A stretch of 35,528 bases of DNA from Prolixibacteraceae bacterium (GTDB lineage: Bacteria > Bacteroidota > Bacteroidia > Bacteroidales > Prolixibacteraceae), in the NCBI GenBank assembly GCA_029975525.1, contig JARKOX010000197.1, positions 1-35,528 of the forward strand, in the 5' to 3' direction. Positions within the stretch are counted from its first letter, which is position 1. Every line of letters starts with the position of its first letter. Below the pieces are notes generated by a model. It saw nothing but the letters and a program-made list of their open reading frames with translations, was not told where the DNA came from and searched no databases. Positions 14,680-24,480 of the stretch are shown here, piece by piece. The translations under genes were made by a program, and so were the position numbers.

Positions 14680-17600
14680 TTAAAAGTTAAAATTAAGACC
14701 AAGGTTGTAGACACGATAAGGCTGGAAAGTATTCATTCTGCCTATTTCAGGATCGATATATTTCGATCGCATCTGGTCGATCGTGAACAGGTTCTGGATA
14801 TTGCATGCGATCCGGATTCCTTCCGAATGTATTTTTCGGGTTAAATTTTCGGGTAAATTGTAGGCAATCTCCAGATTCCGTAAACGTAAATAGGAACGAT
14901 CCATTAGGAAGAAATCGTTGTTTACATGATTGGTTGACGGAGAAAGCGACAAGGCCGGGAATGTAATTTTTTCACCGGCTGCATACCGTTCGGGAGTCCA
15001 GGCATTCAGATGAATATCGTTAAACTGTCCCTGGCTTCCATATTCGTAAGCCCCGACGCCGCTCAAAAACGAAGAAGTGTGTTTCACGCTGTGAAGCAAG
15101 AAAGAGAGCTCCCAGCGTTTCCAGGTTAAACCAGCGTTCAGACTGTATTCCTGTTCCGGGAAATAGGCATATCCCATCGGTGCTTGGTCTTTCGCGTCGA
15201 TTATGTGGTCGTTATTCAGGTCCTGATATTTGAAATCGCCAACACGCGGGGTGCCAAACGAGTAAGTAAGACCTGAGCTAGCCAGTTCGTCAGCCGAATT
15301 GAACATCCCATTGCCATTGCTATAGTCGACCCGGTATCCCCAACGTTGACCCACCGGATATCCTTCTGTTCGGTACGGATAAGCATATTCATCCGAAAAA
15401 GGCGATTCATTAATACTAATGACCTTGTTCTTAGCCTGCGTAAAGCTAAATTCAGCAAAAGCCGCAAAGTCTTTAGAAAAATGCTTGTTGAAGGCTAATG
15501 AAAGTTCCAATCCTTTGTTTTCCATCTCCCCATTATTCAACTTAGGGTAATAACCAAGAGGAATACCTTGATATTCCGGAATTTTATACGAGCTGTTCAC
15601 AAGCATATTATTCACCCGATGAGCGAAATAGTCGACCCCGAGGGTAAACATATCCAGGACTCCCAAGTCTAAACCAAGATTCATCTTTTTGATTTTTTCG
15701 GCAGCTAACTCGGGGTTGCCACGTTCGAGTTCAGTCCCGTTCGAACGGATGTTATCCAGGTAAAGGAAACGGGCGCTACCCATCTGGTCGTTGGCCGTAA
15801 TCCCATAGGAAGCCCTTAGTTTTAACAGGCTGATAAAATCAATCTTGAAAAAATCTTCTTTCGAGACCATCCAGCCTGCAGAGATAGCCGGTGTGGCAAT
15901 AAACCGGTGATCCGGGTGAAACTGTTCCGAACCGGAATAGCCAAGGTCTCCCTTCAGGAAGTAACGGTCCTTGTAGCCGTACAACACACTCACACCAAGA
16001 TTCTGGCGTTTGTAGGGCAAAATTGCATTGCTGCTGCCGGTATTTTCTTTTTCCTGTAAAAGGTAATAGGTGTGTGCCGAGGCATCAATCCAGTGATCGC
16101 CAAATCTCCGGTTGTATTCCATGTTGGCAAATAAGTCGAGATAGTAGAAAAAGACTGAGCCCTTGCTATAAGCCAAAGGGGTATTCTCCCAGTTTTTGTA
16201 TTTGGTAAAGTTATCCAGTAAATTATAATCGGATCCTCGAACCACCCGCTGAAAATTCTGAAGCGTGTTGGTTTGATTTCGGACATAGGTCTGGTAAGCC
16301 ATCGCTCCGTTGAGCGATAATCCCTTGGTCAGAAAACTCATGTCAAGGGTTAGCCCGGCCTGTGCAATCACATTGGTTTCGATGATCTGTGAATAGCCTG
16401 AGCGGTTCAGCAAGCCGTACACCGGATTATCTACCCCGTCGATGGTTACCACCTGATTACTCATGTCCGGATTATCTTCGATAATCGGAGATAATGGTCC
16501 ATACATGGTGGGAGGCAGGTTGAATATCTGGCTGTAAATATCCCAGTTCATTCTGGAGCCAGCCTGCATTTCGCGTTTAACACTACCTGCCAGGCGCATA
16601 AACCCCGACACATAATCGTTAAATTTTACATCCATATTGGAGCGGATGTTCACAATGTTCACATGAGGATTGGGGGTATATTTCCGACCTTGCTCATCCG
16701 CGATTTTCATGGGTTCCCCCTGGTTGATAAAATTCAGCTGCGAGAAATATTTGAACTTTTCGGTTCCCCCTGTGACATTAACACCAACCCGTTGTCGCAT
16801 GACAATATCCTTGACGAACATATCGTACCAGTTATTATTTGGATAACCGGAGTTGTCTCCTGCCCTGAAATGATCAATTTCTTCCTGGCTGAATTGGGAA
16901 TAAGGTCCATGCCCGTCGCGCTCACCGGCTTCGTTCCGTAATTCTGCATAGCGTGCTGAATTAATAAATGTCGGGCTTTTGATCATCTGCTGAAACGATT
17001 GATCGGCATAAGCTTCAACCTTTTTCTTCCCGTTAATGCCGCGTTTGGTGGTGATCACCAATGCGCCGTTAGCTCCCTGGATTCCATAAACTGCTGTTGC
17101 CGAAGCATCCTTCAGCACCGATATACTTTCAATTTCCTTCGGTGAAATAAATTCAAAGTATTGTGTAGGGCAAACCACTCCGTCGATGATGACCAGCGGT
17201 TGTGTGCCATTCACGGTTGAAATACCACGAATGGCCTTATTCGTATTCTGATAACCGAAGAAAGTCAGTTCGGAAAGTGCCGATACCGTGCTTAAACCCG
17301 GTAATCGTCCGGCTAGGGTTTCCGAAAGGATATTTTTAGGACTTTTATCCAAAACTGATCCGCTGACCGAGGAAACAGAACCGGTCAAGGATTCCCGGCT
17401 ATAAGAGTCGTATCCCATGTTCACAAAGCCCCCCATGTTGTGCACATCGAATTTCAGGATTATTTTTCCCTGGTTGTTTAACTGATCGGCAGGAATCCGT
17501 TGATTTTGGAACCCTGCAGCCGAAACCGTCACAAAGGAGCTTCCATCATTTACGGTCAGGTTATAAGTCCCGTCTTTGGGTGTGACAAACTGATTCTTAC

Positions 17601-17733
17601 CGAATTCCGATACCAGTAAGGCGCCGGCAACAGGTTGCCCGTATTCGTTAACAACAAGGTTCTTCTCAAAATCCTGTGCATAAAGGTTCAGGCACAGGAG
17701 CAATGAGAGTATGTTGATCAATATGTATTTCAT
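14680..17733 (-). CDS. SusC/RagA-family TonB-dependent outer-membrane transporter without STN domain (SusC2)
   Basis: The frame is open from 17751 (1023 residues), but M7 at 17733 gives a normal signal peptide (MKYILINILSLLLCLNLYAQ), so I use that start (1017 residues). A degenerate carboxypeptidase-regulatory-like domain (VVNEYGQPVAGALLV...GTYNLTV) is followed by the plug (LAGRLPGLS, IRGISTVNGTQPLVIIDGVV, ESISVLKDASATAVYGIQGANGALVITTKRG) and a long beta-barrel. The barrel includes DLGYSGSEQF, ASYGITANDQMG and the C-terminal YRVYNLGLNFNF, which ends in Phe as outer-membrane proteins do. It imports large oligosaccharides with SusD2. It lacks the STN domain and so cannot signal to FecR in the usual way. 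The susD1 stop lies just upstream at 17769. Confidence 0.95.
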   Translation of the reverse strand: MKYILINILSLLLCLNLYAQDFEKNLVVNEYGQPVAGALLVSEFGKNQFVTPKDGTYNLTVNDGSSFVTVSAAGFQNQRIPADQLNNQGKIILKFDVHNMGGFVNMGYDSYSRESLTGSVSSVSGSVLDKSPKNILSETLAGRLPGLSTVSALSELTFFGYQNTNKAIRGISTVNGTQPLVIIDGVVCPTQYFEFISPKEIESISVLKDASATAVYGIQGANGALVITTKRGINGKKKVEAYADQSFQQMIKSPTFINSARYAELRNEAGERDGHGPYSQFSQEEIDHFRAGDNSGYPNNNWYDMFVKDIVMRQRVGVNVTGGTEKFKYFSQLNFINQGEPMKIADEQGRKYTPNPHVNIVNIRSNMDVKFNDYVSGFMRLAGSVKREMQAGSRMNWDIYSQIFNLPPTMYGPLSPIIEDNPDMSNQVVTIDGVDNPVYGLLNRSGYSQIIETNVIAQAGLTLDMSFLTKGLSLNGAMAYQTYVRNQTNTLQNFQRVVRGSDYNLLDNFTKYKNWENTPLAYSKGSVFFYYLDLFANMEYNRRFGDHWIDASAHTYYLLQEKENTGSSNAILPYKRQNLGVSVLYGYKDRYFLKGDLGYSGSEQFHPDHRFIATPAISAGWMVSKEDFFKIDFISLLKLRASYGITANDQMGSARFLYLDNIRSNGTELERGNPELAAEKIKKMNLGLDLGVLDMFTLGVDYFAHRVNNMLVNSSYKIPEYQGIPLGYYPKLNNGEMENKGLELSLAFNKHFSKDFAAFAEFSFTQAKNKVISINESPFSDEYAYPYRTEGYPVGQRWGYRVDYSNGNGMFNSADELASSGLTYSFGTPRVGDFKYQDLNNDHIIDAKDQAPMGYAYFPEQEYSLNAGLTWKRWELSFLLHSVKHTSSFLSGVGAYEYGSQGQFNDIHLNAWTPERYAAGEKITFPALSLSPSTNHVNNDFFLMDRSYLRLRNLEIAYNLPENLTRKIHSEGIRIACNIQNLFTIDQMRSKYIDPEIGRMNTFQPYRVYNLGLNFNF

Positions 17734-17768
17734 ATGCTTATGGATAATCATAATTCTAAATTTTTAAT

Positions 17769-19586
17769 TTACCATCCCTGATTTTGCCATTTCTGACCGG
17801 TAACCGATTCAAGCAGCGAGGCTTCAGTAAGCGGGAGCGGGAGCAGCAGATCTTTGTTTTGCCATCCACCACGTGCGCTTCCCGAAATATTTCGGCGAGT
17901 ATACGAGAAGCTACCGTCGGCATTTTTGGTAACCACCATAGCGGTTAACCATTTGCAGGTTTCGCTCAGGTCTCCGTCTGGTTTCTGCCAGCGGCGAAGA
18001 TCGAAGTAGCGGTTTTCTTCCCAGGCCAGTTCCACACGGCGTTCGTTGCGAATGCGAAGGATAAGCTCTTCCTTCGATAAGGTTGCCGGAAGAGCCGGCA
18101 TCCCCGATCGGGCACGCACTTCATTGGCAGCAGCCCTGGCCTCTTCGGCATGGCCTGCTTCGGCAGCCGTTTCGGCCAGATTTAGCAAGGTTTCGGCTAA
18201 CCGGTAGAATCTCCAGTTGGCATTGTTTATCTGATTGGTTCCGCAAGCTCCGGGGGTAACCATTTTGCAATGATAATAACCGGTGCGTGACGCGCTACGG
18301 TTGGTGACATCGAAACTGGGAGCATGTGCTCCGCCTGTGTAGGTTTGAACAGTCACATCCTTGTTGTCCCACAGGATATGGCTTCCGTTACGCAAAACGG
18401 TTTGGTCTAAACGCGGATCGCGATTAGCATAAGGATCATTGGGGTTATACAAAGTATTTGCTTTGTTGTAGTTTGGAACAAGATGTTTCTCGTCCAGATA
18501 GGGTTTGGTCAGATCGAGCACCGGTTGACCATTAATGGTCTCAAAGGCATCCACCAATTCCTGGGTCGGACACGTGCCGCACTTGTAAGTATTGGCCATA
18601 TTGCTGCCAATGTACCCGATGTGCCAGACGAAAACACTGCCTGAACGGGTCTGAAAGATGGTTTCTTTATCCCGGGGTGATCCGGAATAATCGGCATTCT
18701 GGGTAACCAACTGACGGAAAGCTGCTGCCGGGCCATTTCCGTAAATATTGGGTTGGGTGCAGGTTGTAAATAGCTGATAGCCATTTAATTTTAACTGTTG
18801 GACTGCTTCTTTGGTGACTTGATAGGCTTCCTCCCAGTAATTTTTACCTTCGTTGTGTAGCGGACTGGCGGCAAACAAAATTGCTTCGGATTTGAGAGCA
18901 CAGGCCAGGGCTTTGGTAACACGTCCTCCGTTTGTTTCCGTATCAATCCTCCAGGGTAAATTCGGCTCAGCCAGAGCGAGATTACAATCGGAGATAATCA
19001 GCTTTGCCGCATCGTAAACCGATTGTCGGGTCATTTTGGAAAAGTCAGTATCAAAAGGAACTGTTTGATCCAGAACTGGAAGTTTTCCGAACCATTTAAC
19101 CAGTTCCATGTAAAAAAATGCCCGTAACAAGTGAGCTTCGGCTCTAAATCTTCCGCGATCTGTTTCATTGTTTACAGCAGCTTTATCGATTAATTCCAGA
19201 AATTGTGAACACAAGCGTATTTGTTGCCAGTAACGGTTCCAATAAGCATTGTTGTTCGCCCCGTGTCCATCAGGAAAATCTCGCATAGGATGGTTATTAG
19301 CCGAAGTATTATCTTTGTAGTACTGATCGACCAATTGCCCCGCACCATCTTCCGACGACCATCCATCGTCACTGCAGGAGACCACTGCCGGATCAAAAAA
19401 GAAATAGACATAACCTTTTCTTGGAATATTGGCATACAAAGTATTCACCATCGCTTCAACCTTGTCTGGATCGGCCAATACCTCGTTCATTTGCATATTA
19501 CCGTCGGGAGCTTTGTCCAGAACATCGGTACAACTGTTGAATTGAAAAAAGACAAACAACAGGAATAGAGATATAATATGTTTCAT
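17769..19586 (-). CDS. SusD/RagB-family surface glycan-binding lipoprotein (SusD1)
   Basis: The product has 605 residues, a normal SusD length. The signal MKHIISLFLLFVFFQFNSC has its lipobox Cys at C19. SusD motifs are FRAEAHLLRAFFYMELVKWFGKLP, ILFAASPLHNEG, RDPRLDQTVLRNG, RLAETLLNLAETAAEAG, IRNERRVELAWEENRYFDLRRW and the terminal WQNQGW. There is no large insertion at the point where SusD2 carries its extra domain. The family binds glycan over the pore of its SusC partner in a pedal-bin arrangement. The partner is SusC1, whose stop codon lies 20 bp upstream. Confidence 0.95.
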   Translation of the reverse strand: MKHIISLFLLFVFFQFNSCTDVLDKAPDGNMQMNEVLADPDKVEAMVNTLYANIPRKGYVYFFFDPAVVSCSDDGWSSEDGAGQLVDQYYKDNTSANNHPMRDFPDGHGANNNAYWNRYWQQIRLCSQFLELIDKAAVNNETDRGRFRAEAHLLRAFFYMELVKWFGKLPVLDQTVPFDTDFSKMTRQSVYDAAKLIISDCNLALAEPNLPWRIDTETNGGRVTKALACALKSEAILFAASPLHNEGKNYWEEAYQVTKEAVQQLKLNGYQLFTTCTQPNIYGNGPAAAFRQLVTQNADYSGSPRDKETIFQTRSGSVFVWHIGYIGSNMANTYKCGTCPTQELVDAFETINGQPVLDLTKPYLDEKHLVPNYNKANTLYNPNDPYANRDPRLDQTVLRNGSHILWDNKDVTVQTYTGGAHAPSFDVTNRSASRTGYYHCKMVTPGACGTNQINNANWRFYRLAETLLNLAETAAEAGHAEEARAAANEVRARSGMPALPATLSKEELILRIRNERRVELAWEENRYFDLRRWQKPDGDLSETCKWLTAMVVTKNADGSFSYTRRNISGSARGGWQNKDLLLPLPLTEASLLESVTGQKWQNQGW

Positions 19587-19606
19587 TTTATATTCAGATT
19601 TAACGT

Positions 19607-22600
19607 TTAGAAAGTCATGTTAACCCCTACCGTGATCATTTTAGTTAATGGATATACAAGGGTTGTATTTTGCTCCGGGTCAACAGTGTTAACGGGTAAT
19701 TTATCCCAGGTAAACAAGTTATTCCCGTTTGTATAGATCCGTACATTTTCTATTCCAACCGGGTTTAGGATTTTTTTAGGCATGTTGTACCCAATTTCCA
19801 CATTCTTTAAGCGCAGGAACGAACGGTCCATGATGAAAAAACTGTTCGATTTTTGACTCACACCTTCAGACATCCCAAGAGCTGGGTACAGAATTTCTTC
19901 GTTGTTGGCATAACGTTCGGGGGTCCAGGCTTTGAAATGCCATTTGCTAAAAAATCCGACCAAACCGAATTCAGTAACTCCCCACCCGTTGTGGGTGACA
20001 CTACTCTGGGCTATACCCGAGAACACAAATGCCATATCGAAATTCTTGTATTTCATTGTTCCTGACAATCCGTAGGAAATGCGGGGAACGGTTGGATTGC
20101 CAATCGGAACCATGTCGCGGTTATTGATTTTTCCGTCCTGGGTAACGTCGACATACTTGAAATCGCCAAGACGAGGCTTTCCTCCAACTTCGTAAAGTGG
20201 CAGATTAGCCAGTTCCTCCGGCGTATTGATGTATCCGTTGCCATTGCTATAATCAATGAGGTATCCGAACCGCTGACCAATACTAAACCCGGTACTTCGG
20301 TATGGATAGGCATAATCTTCTCCGTATTTGACTTCGTCGCTGAACTTTACGATGTTTTTGTTGTAAGTAAAATTTCCTTTGACACTAAACGATAATTCTG
20401 GATTGATGACTTTTAGATAGGCCAACTCGGTTTCCAATCCTTTGTTATCAACAATTCCGATGTTTACTTTTGGAATATTGCTGATGGGCACTCCCTGAAG
20501 TACCGGAATGGTGCTTCTGCTGATGAGAATTTTATCGCGGTGTTCCTGAAAGGCATCCACGGTAAGCGACAGGTTATTCACGATTTTAAGGTCAAATCCG
20601 ACGTTCTTCTTTTCGGCTTTTTCCCATTGCAAACCTTCGTTTCCCATTCTACCCTGATTTACACTCTGCCCCAGGCCAAGACCCGGGAATTCGCCGCCGC
20701 CCATGGTTATGAAACTTTGATAAAGGAATCTGCTGTTGCCTAATTTATCGTTCCCGGTAATCCCGTAGGAAGCCCTAAACTTTAAATGAGTAATCACCGG
20801 GTTTCCTTTTAGGAATCCTTCGTTACTTGCCACCCATCCCAATGAAAAAGCGGGGAACGAACCGAAGCGGTTTTTAGGAGCAAATTGTTCCGAACCGTTG
20901 TATCCAAAGTTAAATTCACCTAAATAGCGGTTATCGTAGTCGTAGGTTAAACGTCCCACATATCCAATCACATTATAAGGCAGGTCGGCACTCCAACCTT
21001 CCCAGTTATCGCGTTGATGCAGGAACATCCCGCTCACATTGTGAAGGCCGAAACTTCGTGCGTAATTCAACGATACCTGATAATTCATGAAATAATAGGT
21101 GTTCATGTTTTTAGACAGTCGGATAGATTTATCCTGATTATCACGGATCGGAGAATATCCTGACTTTTGGGTGGCGTTCCGGGCTACATAAAAAGCATAA
21201 GTATTTAGTGACCTGACTCCCTGGCGGGTGGTAGCTGCATGGCTGTCGAATGCAATCATCCCTTTGGCGCTCAGTCCTTTTGTTATGAAACCTAATCCCC
21301 AGTCGAGAGCTAACGATGAATTCAGAACCGTTGAATATTCCTGACGATAGCCGCGCCGATTAATTTCCCCGTAAGTATTCCGGTCTTGTCCCGATTGGGC
21401 AATAATTTCATTTTCGGGGACACCATATCCGGCCACGGTTACAGGACCCGGATCTGTAGGTGGTGTTCCCCAGGTGTAAGCCATCATATTTTGAACCATA
21501 CCGTTCACATCGCCACCAAATAAGTCGACGGTCTGCGGAGAATTCATTTGTTGCAGATAGGTGGCAATATTCAAAGAAGCCTTCAGGTTTTGTGCAATTT
21601 TATAGTCGATATTGCCTCTGAAATTGTATCTGTCCATGCTATAACTTGGATCATAACCCAGGAAGCTTTTCGGTTCGGTTTTAAAATTTCCGCCCTGTCC
21701 AATATAACCCGCATTGAGGAAGTAGTTAAAGTCTTTTCCGCCACCGTTGAAGTTGGCATTTACACGGGTTTGGGGTGCCCAGTCTCTGAAATAATCGTGA
21801 TAAACATCGCGGTCAGGATAAAATACCGGATCTTCACCACTTTTATACTTGTCAATCATATACTGGGTAAAAGGCATTTCATTTTCGGTCGCATTGGGAT
21901 TTCCGTTGAGAAAAGCCTGATTTCTTAATTCTGCAAATTCCCAGGAATGGATCCGGTCATTATGGACCAGGAATTGCTGAAAACTTTTATCGACGGTAAC
22001 GCTTAGTTCTGATTTTCCTTCCTCGCCGCGGCGTGTGGTAATAAGAATTACGCCGTTTGCCCCGCGCACCCCAAATACGGCGGTGGCCGAAGCATCTTTG
22101 AGGATAGAGATTGAAGCAATTTCGTTAGGATCGAGTTTGTCGATGTTGCTTCTGGGAATCCCATCAATCAGGATCAACGGGGAAGCGTCGTTAAGTGTGC
22201 TGACTCCGCGAAGGTAGAGGTTTACCACATCGTTACCTGGTTGTCCGGACGATTGCATAACGGTGAGACCGGGTAATTGTCCTGCCAGCGCCACAGAAAG
22301 GTTTGGAGCAGAACTTCGTTTCAGATCTTTTGTCATCACGCTCGAAATTGCAGCAGTAACCGACTCTTTCTTTTGAATGCCATAACCTACAGCTACTACT
22401 TCTTCCAAGCCAACCGTTTCTTCTTCCATAATCACCGTAAAGTCGGCCTTATTCCCAATCTGGATTTCCTGGGTTTTCATTCCTACGAAAGAGAATACCA
22501 GTACTTTAGCTTCGCCGGTGTAGATCAGGCGGAAATTCCCGCTGGCATCTGTGATTACACCGAAAGTTGTTCCTTTTATTATCACTGAAGTCCCTGGAAC

Positions 22601-23050
22601 TGGCATGTTTTGTTTGTCCAGAACTTTTCCTGTGATCTCTTTTTTTTGCTCTGCAGGTATGGTTGCCTGAATGACTTCAGTCTCTGGATTTTTCTTGCCA
22701 ATCACAATTTGCCTATCAAAAACAGCAAAGGTATTTCCGGTGGTCTCCAGAACTTTTTCGAGAATTTTTTCAACTGTGAGATTTTCTGCTTTGATGCTGA
22801 TTCTTCGATTTAAATCCAGGGCATCGTCGTAGAAAACAAAAATGAATTCACTTTGCTTTTCAATTTCCTTAATTAACTGTTTGATAGTGGTATTCTGCAA
22901 GTTAAGAGTCAGCTTGGTATTCTGAGAATAACTAACACTGGCACTTACCGTCGCAGTTGTGATGAGCAGAAAAAACAGACATATTTTCATCGTCAGCCAT
23001 AATCTTTCAAAGTGCCGAAATCTCGGCACCCGAAACTTGTTTTTTTTCAT
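19607..23050 (-). CDS. SusC/RagA-family TonB-dependent transporter with N-terminal STN signalling domain (SusC1)
   Basis: The product has 1147 residues. After a basic N-terminus and a hydrophobic signal (about 22-43) comes an STN domain at about 44-118 (LTLNLQNTTIKQLIKEIEKQ, RISIKAENLTVEKILEKVL). A CarboxypepD_reg-like domain follows at about 139-222 (ITGKVLDKQNMPVPGTSVIIKGT). Next come a TonB-box-like segment (EEVVAVGYGIQKKESVT), the plug (LAGQLPGLTV, LRGVSTLNDASPLILIDGIPR, ISILKDASATAVFGVRGANGVILITTRRG) and the barrel ending in TVGVNMTF. STN domains contact the periplasmic part of FecR-type anti-sigma factors, and fecR lies directly upstream, so this transporter is the probable inducer sensor. 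A 173-bp gap holding a hairpin separates it from fecR. Confidence 0.96.
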   Translation of the reverse strand: MKKNKFRVPRFRHFERLWLTMKICLFFLLITTATVSASVSYSQNTKLTLNLQNTTIKQLIKEIEKQSEFIFVFYDDALDLNRRISIKAENLTVEKILEKVLETTGNTFAVFDRQIVIGKKNPETEVIQATIPAEQKKEITGKVLDKQNMPVPGTSVIIKGTTFGVITDASGNFRLIYTGEAKVLVFSFVGMKTQEIQIGNKADFTVIMEEETVGLEEVVAVGYGIQKKESVTAAISSVMTKDLKRSSAPNLSVALAGQLPGLTVMQSSGQPGNDVVNLYLRGVSTLNDASPLILIDGIPRSNIDKLDPNEIASISILKDASATAVFGVRGANGVILITTRRGEEGKSELSVTVDKSFQQFLVHNDRIHSWEFAELRNQAFLNGNPNATENEMPFTQYMIDKYKSGEDPVFYPDRDVYHDYFRDWAPQTRVNANFNGGGKDFNYFLNAGYIGQGGNFKTEPKSFLGYDPSYSMDRYNFRGNIDYKIAQNLKASLNIATYLQQMNSPQTVDLFGGDVNGMVQNMMAYTWGTPPTDPGPVTVAGYGVPENEIIAQSGQDRNTYGEINRRGYRQEYSTVLNSSLALDWGLGFITKGLSAKGMIAFDSHAATTRQGVRSLNTYAFYVARNATQKSGYSPIRDNQDKSIRLSKNMNTYYFMNYQVSLNYARSFGLHNVSGMFLHQRDNWEGWSADLPYNVIGYVGRLTYDYDNRYLGEFNFGYNGSEQFAPKNRFGSFPAFSLGWVASNEGFLKGNPVITHLKFRASYGITGNDKLGNSRFLYQSFITMGGGEFPGLGLGQSVNQGRMGNEGLQWEKAEKKNVGFDLKIVNNLSLTVDAFQEHRDKILISRSTIPVLQGVPISNIPKVNIGIVDNKGLETELAYLKVINPELSFSVKGNFTYNKNIVKFSDEVKYGEDYAYPYRSTGFSIGQRFGYLIDYSNGNGYINTPEELANLPLYEVGGKPRLGDFKYVDVTQDGKINNRDMVPIGNPTVPRISYGLSGTMKYKNFDMAFVFSGIAQSSVTHNGWGVTEFGLVGFFSKWHFKAWTPERYANNEEILYPALGMSEGVSQKSNSFFIMDRSFLRLKNVEIGYNMPKKILNPVGIENVRIYTNGNNLFTWDKLPVNTVDPEQNTTLVYPLTKMITVGVNMTF

Positions 23051-23110
23051 AAATTTGGTTCGTTTTTAATTTGCAATTAATTAATTTACAGCACTTGCGA
23101 TTAAAACGCC

Positions 23111-23139
23111 GGACGGGTCATGTGCCCTATGACCTGTCC
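23111..23139. terminator. Hairpin between fecR and susC1
   Basis: GGACGGGTCAT (23111-23121) pairs with ATGACCTGTCC (23129-23139), an 11-bp stem with one G-T wobble and a 7-nt loop. AAAA precedes it at 23103-23106 and TTTTTT follows at 23140-23145 on the plus strand. It looks like a terminator on the plus strand. On the minus strand, the direction of the operon, the stem is followed by GGCGTTTTAA, so it would act as a weaker attenuator between the regulators and susC1. Confidence 0.6.
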
Positions 23140-23223
23140 TTTTTTGTTTTAATCAGATCATTCGTTAGGTTTTGTTCGGTTTTTTATAGGCATTTTCTTT
23201 TGACGTTAATACTATTAGTTTTC

Positions 23224-24417
23224 TTATCTCTGTTGGGTTATCACGATTGTATCCTCTTGCATTTCACAAGTAATTGGCGCGGTCGAACTAATAGCATGGA
23301 ATATCTCCACACATTCGTTTTTCAGATCAAGTTTTCCTGTTAAACTCATTTTTTTGGATTCCTCATCTTTGAATTGAATTTTTACGTTGTAATACCTGGA
23401 TAGCTTTGTCGCAATAGATTCCAGCGATTCCTTTTCGCAATACATCCATCCATCTTTCCAGGATATGTAGGGAAGTACATCTGTATCATCAAGCGAAGCA
23501 GCGTGTGAGTTTTTCTCATACACAAGTCGCTGATTCGGCTTTATGACCATTGTTTTTGAGTCGACCGTTGCCTGTATTCCACCTTCAACCAATACTACCG
23601 AAGCCGAAAGATCTTCAGGATAGGCTGAAACATTGAATTTTGTTCCGAGAACCTCGATCTGCAATTTGTCGGTTACCACTTTAAAGGGTTTGGAGGGATC
23701 GTGTGCAACTTCCAGATAGGCTTCACCCTCAATAAATATTTCACGCCCTTTTTTAGTGAATACGACCGGGAAGATCGCCCGACTTCCGGAATTCAGGTAG
23801 AGTTTAGTCCCGTCAGCCAAAGTCAGGTTGGTTCGCTTTCCAAAAGGAACGACTAATTGGTTCAACCGCTCTTTTGCTGTATTGTTTTCTGCTATTTTTT
23901 TTGTCAGCCGCCGATCGGCATTTACGATAATATCTCCAGAGCTTTCGTACTTGATTTCCACATCGGTGGACTTTAGAATTTCTTCCGTCTGATCAGAGAA
24001 GATCAGTTTAACATCATTTCCCGAACTCTCTGCTTTGGCAATGGATTGGTAATCGAAAGCTACCGGTACTTTTTTTTCCACCAGGAAGTACATGACTCCT
24101 GAAATACCCAGCGCCAAAAGGAAACTTGCAGCGGTCATCCAGCCGGCCATGCGAAATATCCGTTTTTTCCGGCCATAGGTATTGGCTTCAATGCGGCTCC
24201 AAAGATGAGCTGCAGATTCTTTGGTCAGCTCTTTTTCTTTTGGGATCAGATTTTTAATCATCCTAACCGCTTCCTCCAGCTCTTTTCTACGCTGTGGATT
24301 TTCGGTAATATACTTTTGCCAGTACCGATCCAATTCCGGCGTGGGGCTGATCACCCAGTCTTGAAATTCCGGATTATGTAGTAAGGAATTGGTTTCCTGG
24401 TCGAATTCTTGATTCAT
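23224..24417 (-). CDS. FecR-family anti-sigma factor
   Basis: The frame is open from 24465 (413 residues), but M17 at 24417 (MNQEFDQETNSLL) matches a typical FecR start and shortens it to 397. The cytoplasmic N-terminal part (FQDWVISPTPELDRYWQKYI...RKELEEAVRMIKNL) is of the type that holds the sigma factor. One transmembrane helix follows (WMTAASFLLALGISGVMYFLV). The periplasmic FecR domain contains FGKRTNLTLADGTKLYLNSG, IFIEGEAYLEVAHDPSKPF and VLGTKFNVSAYPED. The C-terminal DUF4974-type domain (SLESIATKLSRYYNVKIQF) is itself STN-like and is expected to meet the STN domain of SusC1. It is encoded between the sigma factor and susC1, the classic Bacteroidota trans-envelope signalling order. Confidence 0.95.
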   Translation of the reverse strand: MNQEFDQETNSLLHNPEFQDWVISPTPELDRYWQKYITENPQRRKELEEAVRMIKNLIPKEKELTKESAAHLWSRIEANTYGRKKRIFRMAGWMTAASFLLALGISGVMYFLVEKKVPVAFDYQSIAKAESSGNDVKLIFSDQTEEILKSTDVEIKYESSGDIIVNADRRLTKKIAENNTAKERLNQLVVPFGKRTNLTLADGTKLYLNSGSRAIFPVVFTKKGREIFIEGEAYLEVAHDPSKPFKVVTDKLQIEVLGTKFNVSAYPEDLSASVVLVEGGIQATVDSKTMVIKPNQRLVYEKNSHAASLDDTDVLPYISWKDGWMYCEKESLESIATKLSRYYNVKIQFKDEESKKMSLTGKLDLKNECVEIFHAISSTAPITCEMQEDTIVITQQR

Positions 24418-24480
24418 GCCAACGTATTTAATAGAATAAGCAGAAAAGTGCTCGTTTGTACTCACTAAATTTTATTTTTT

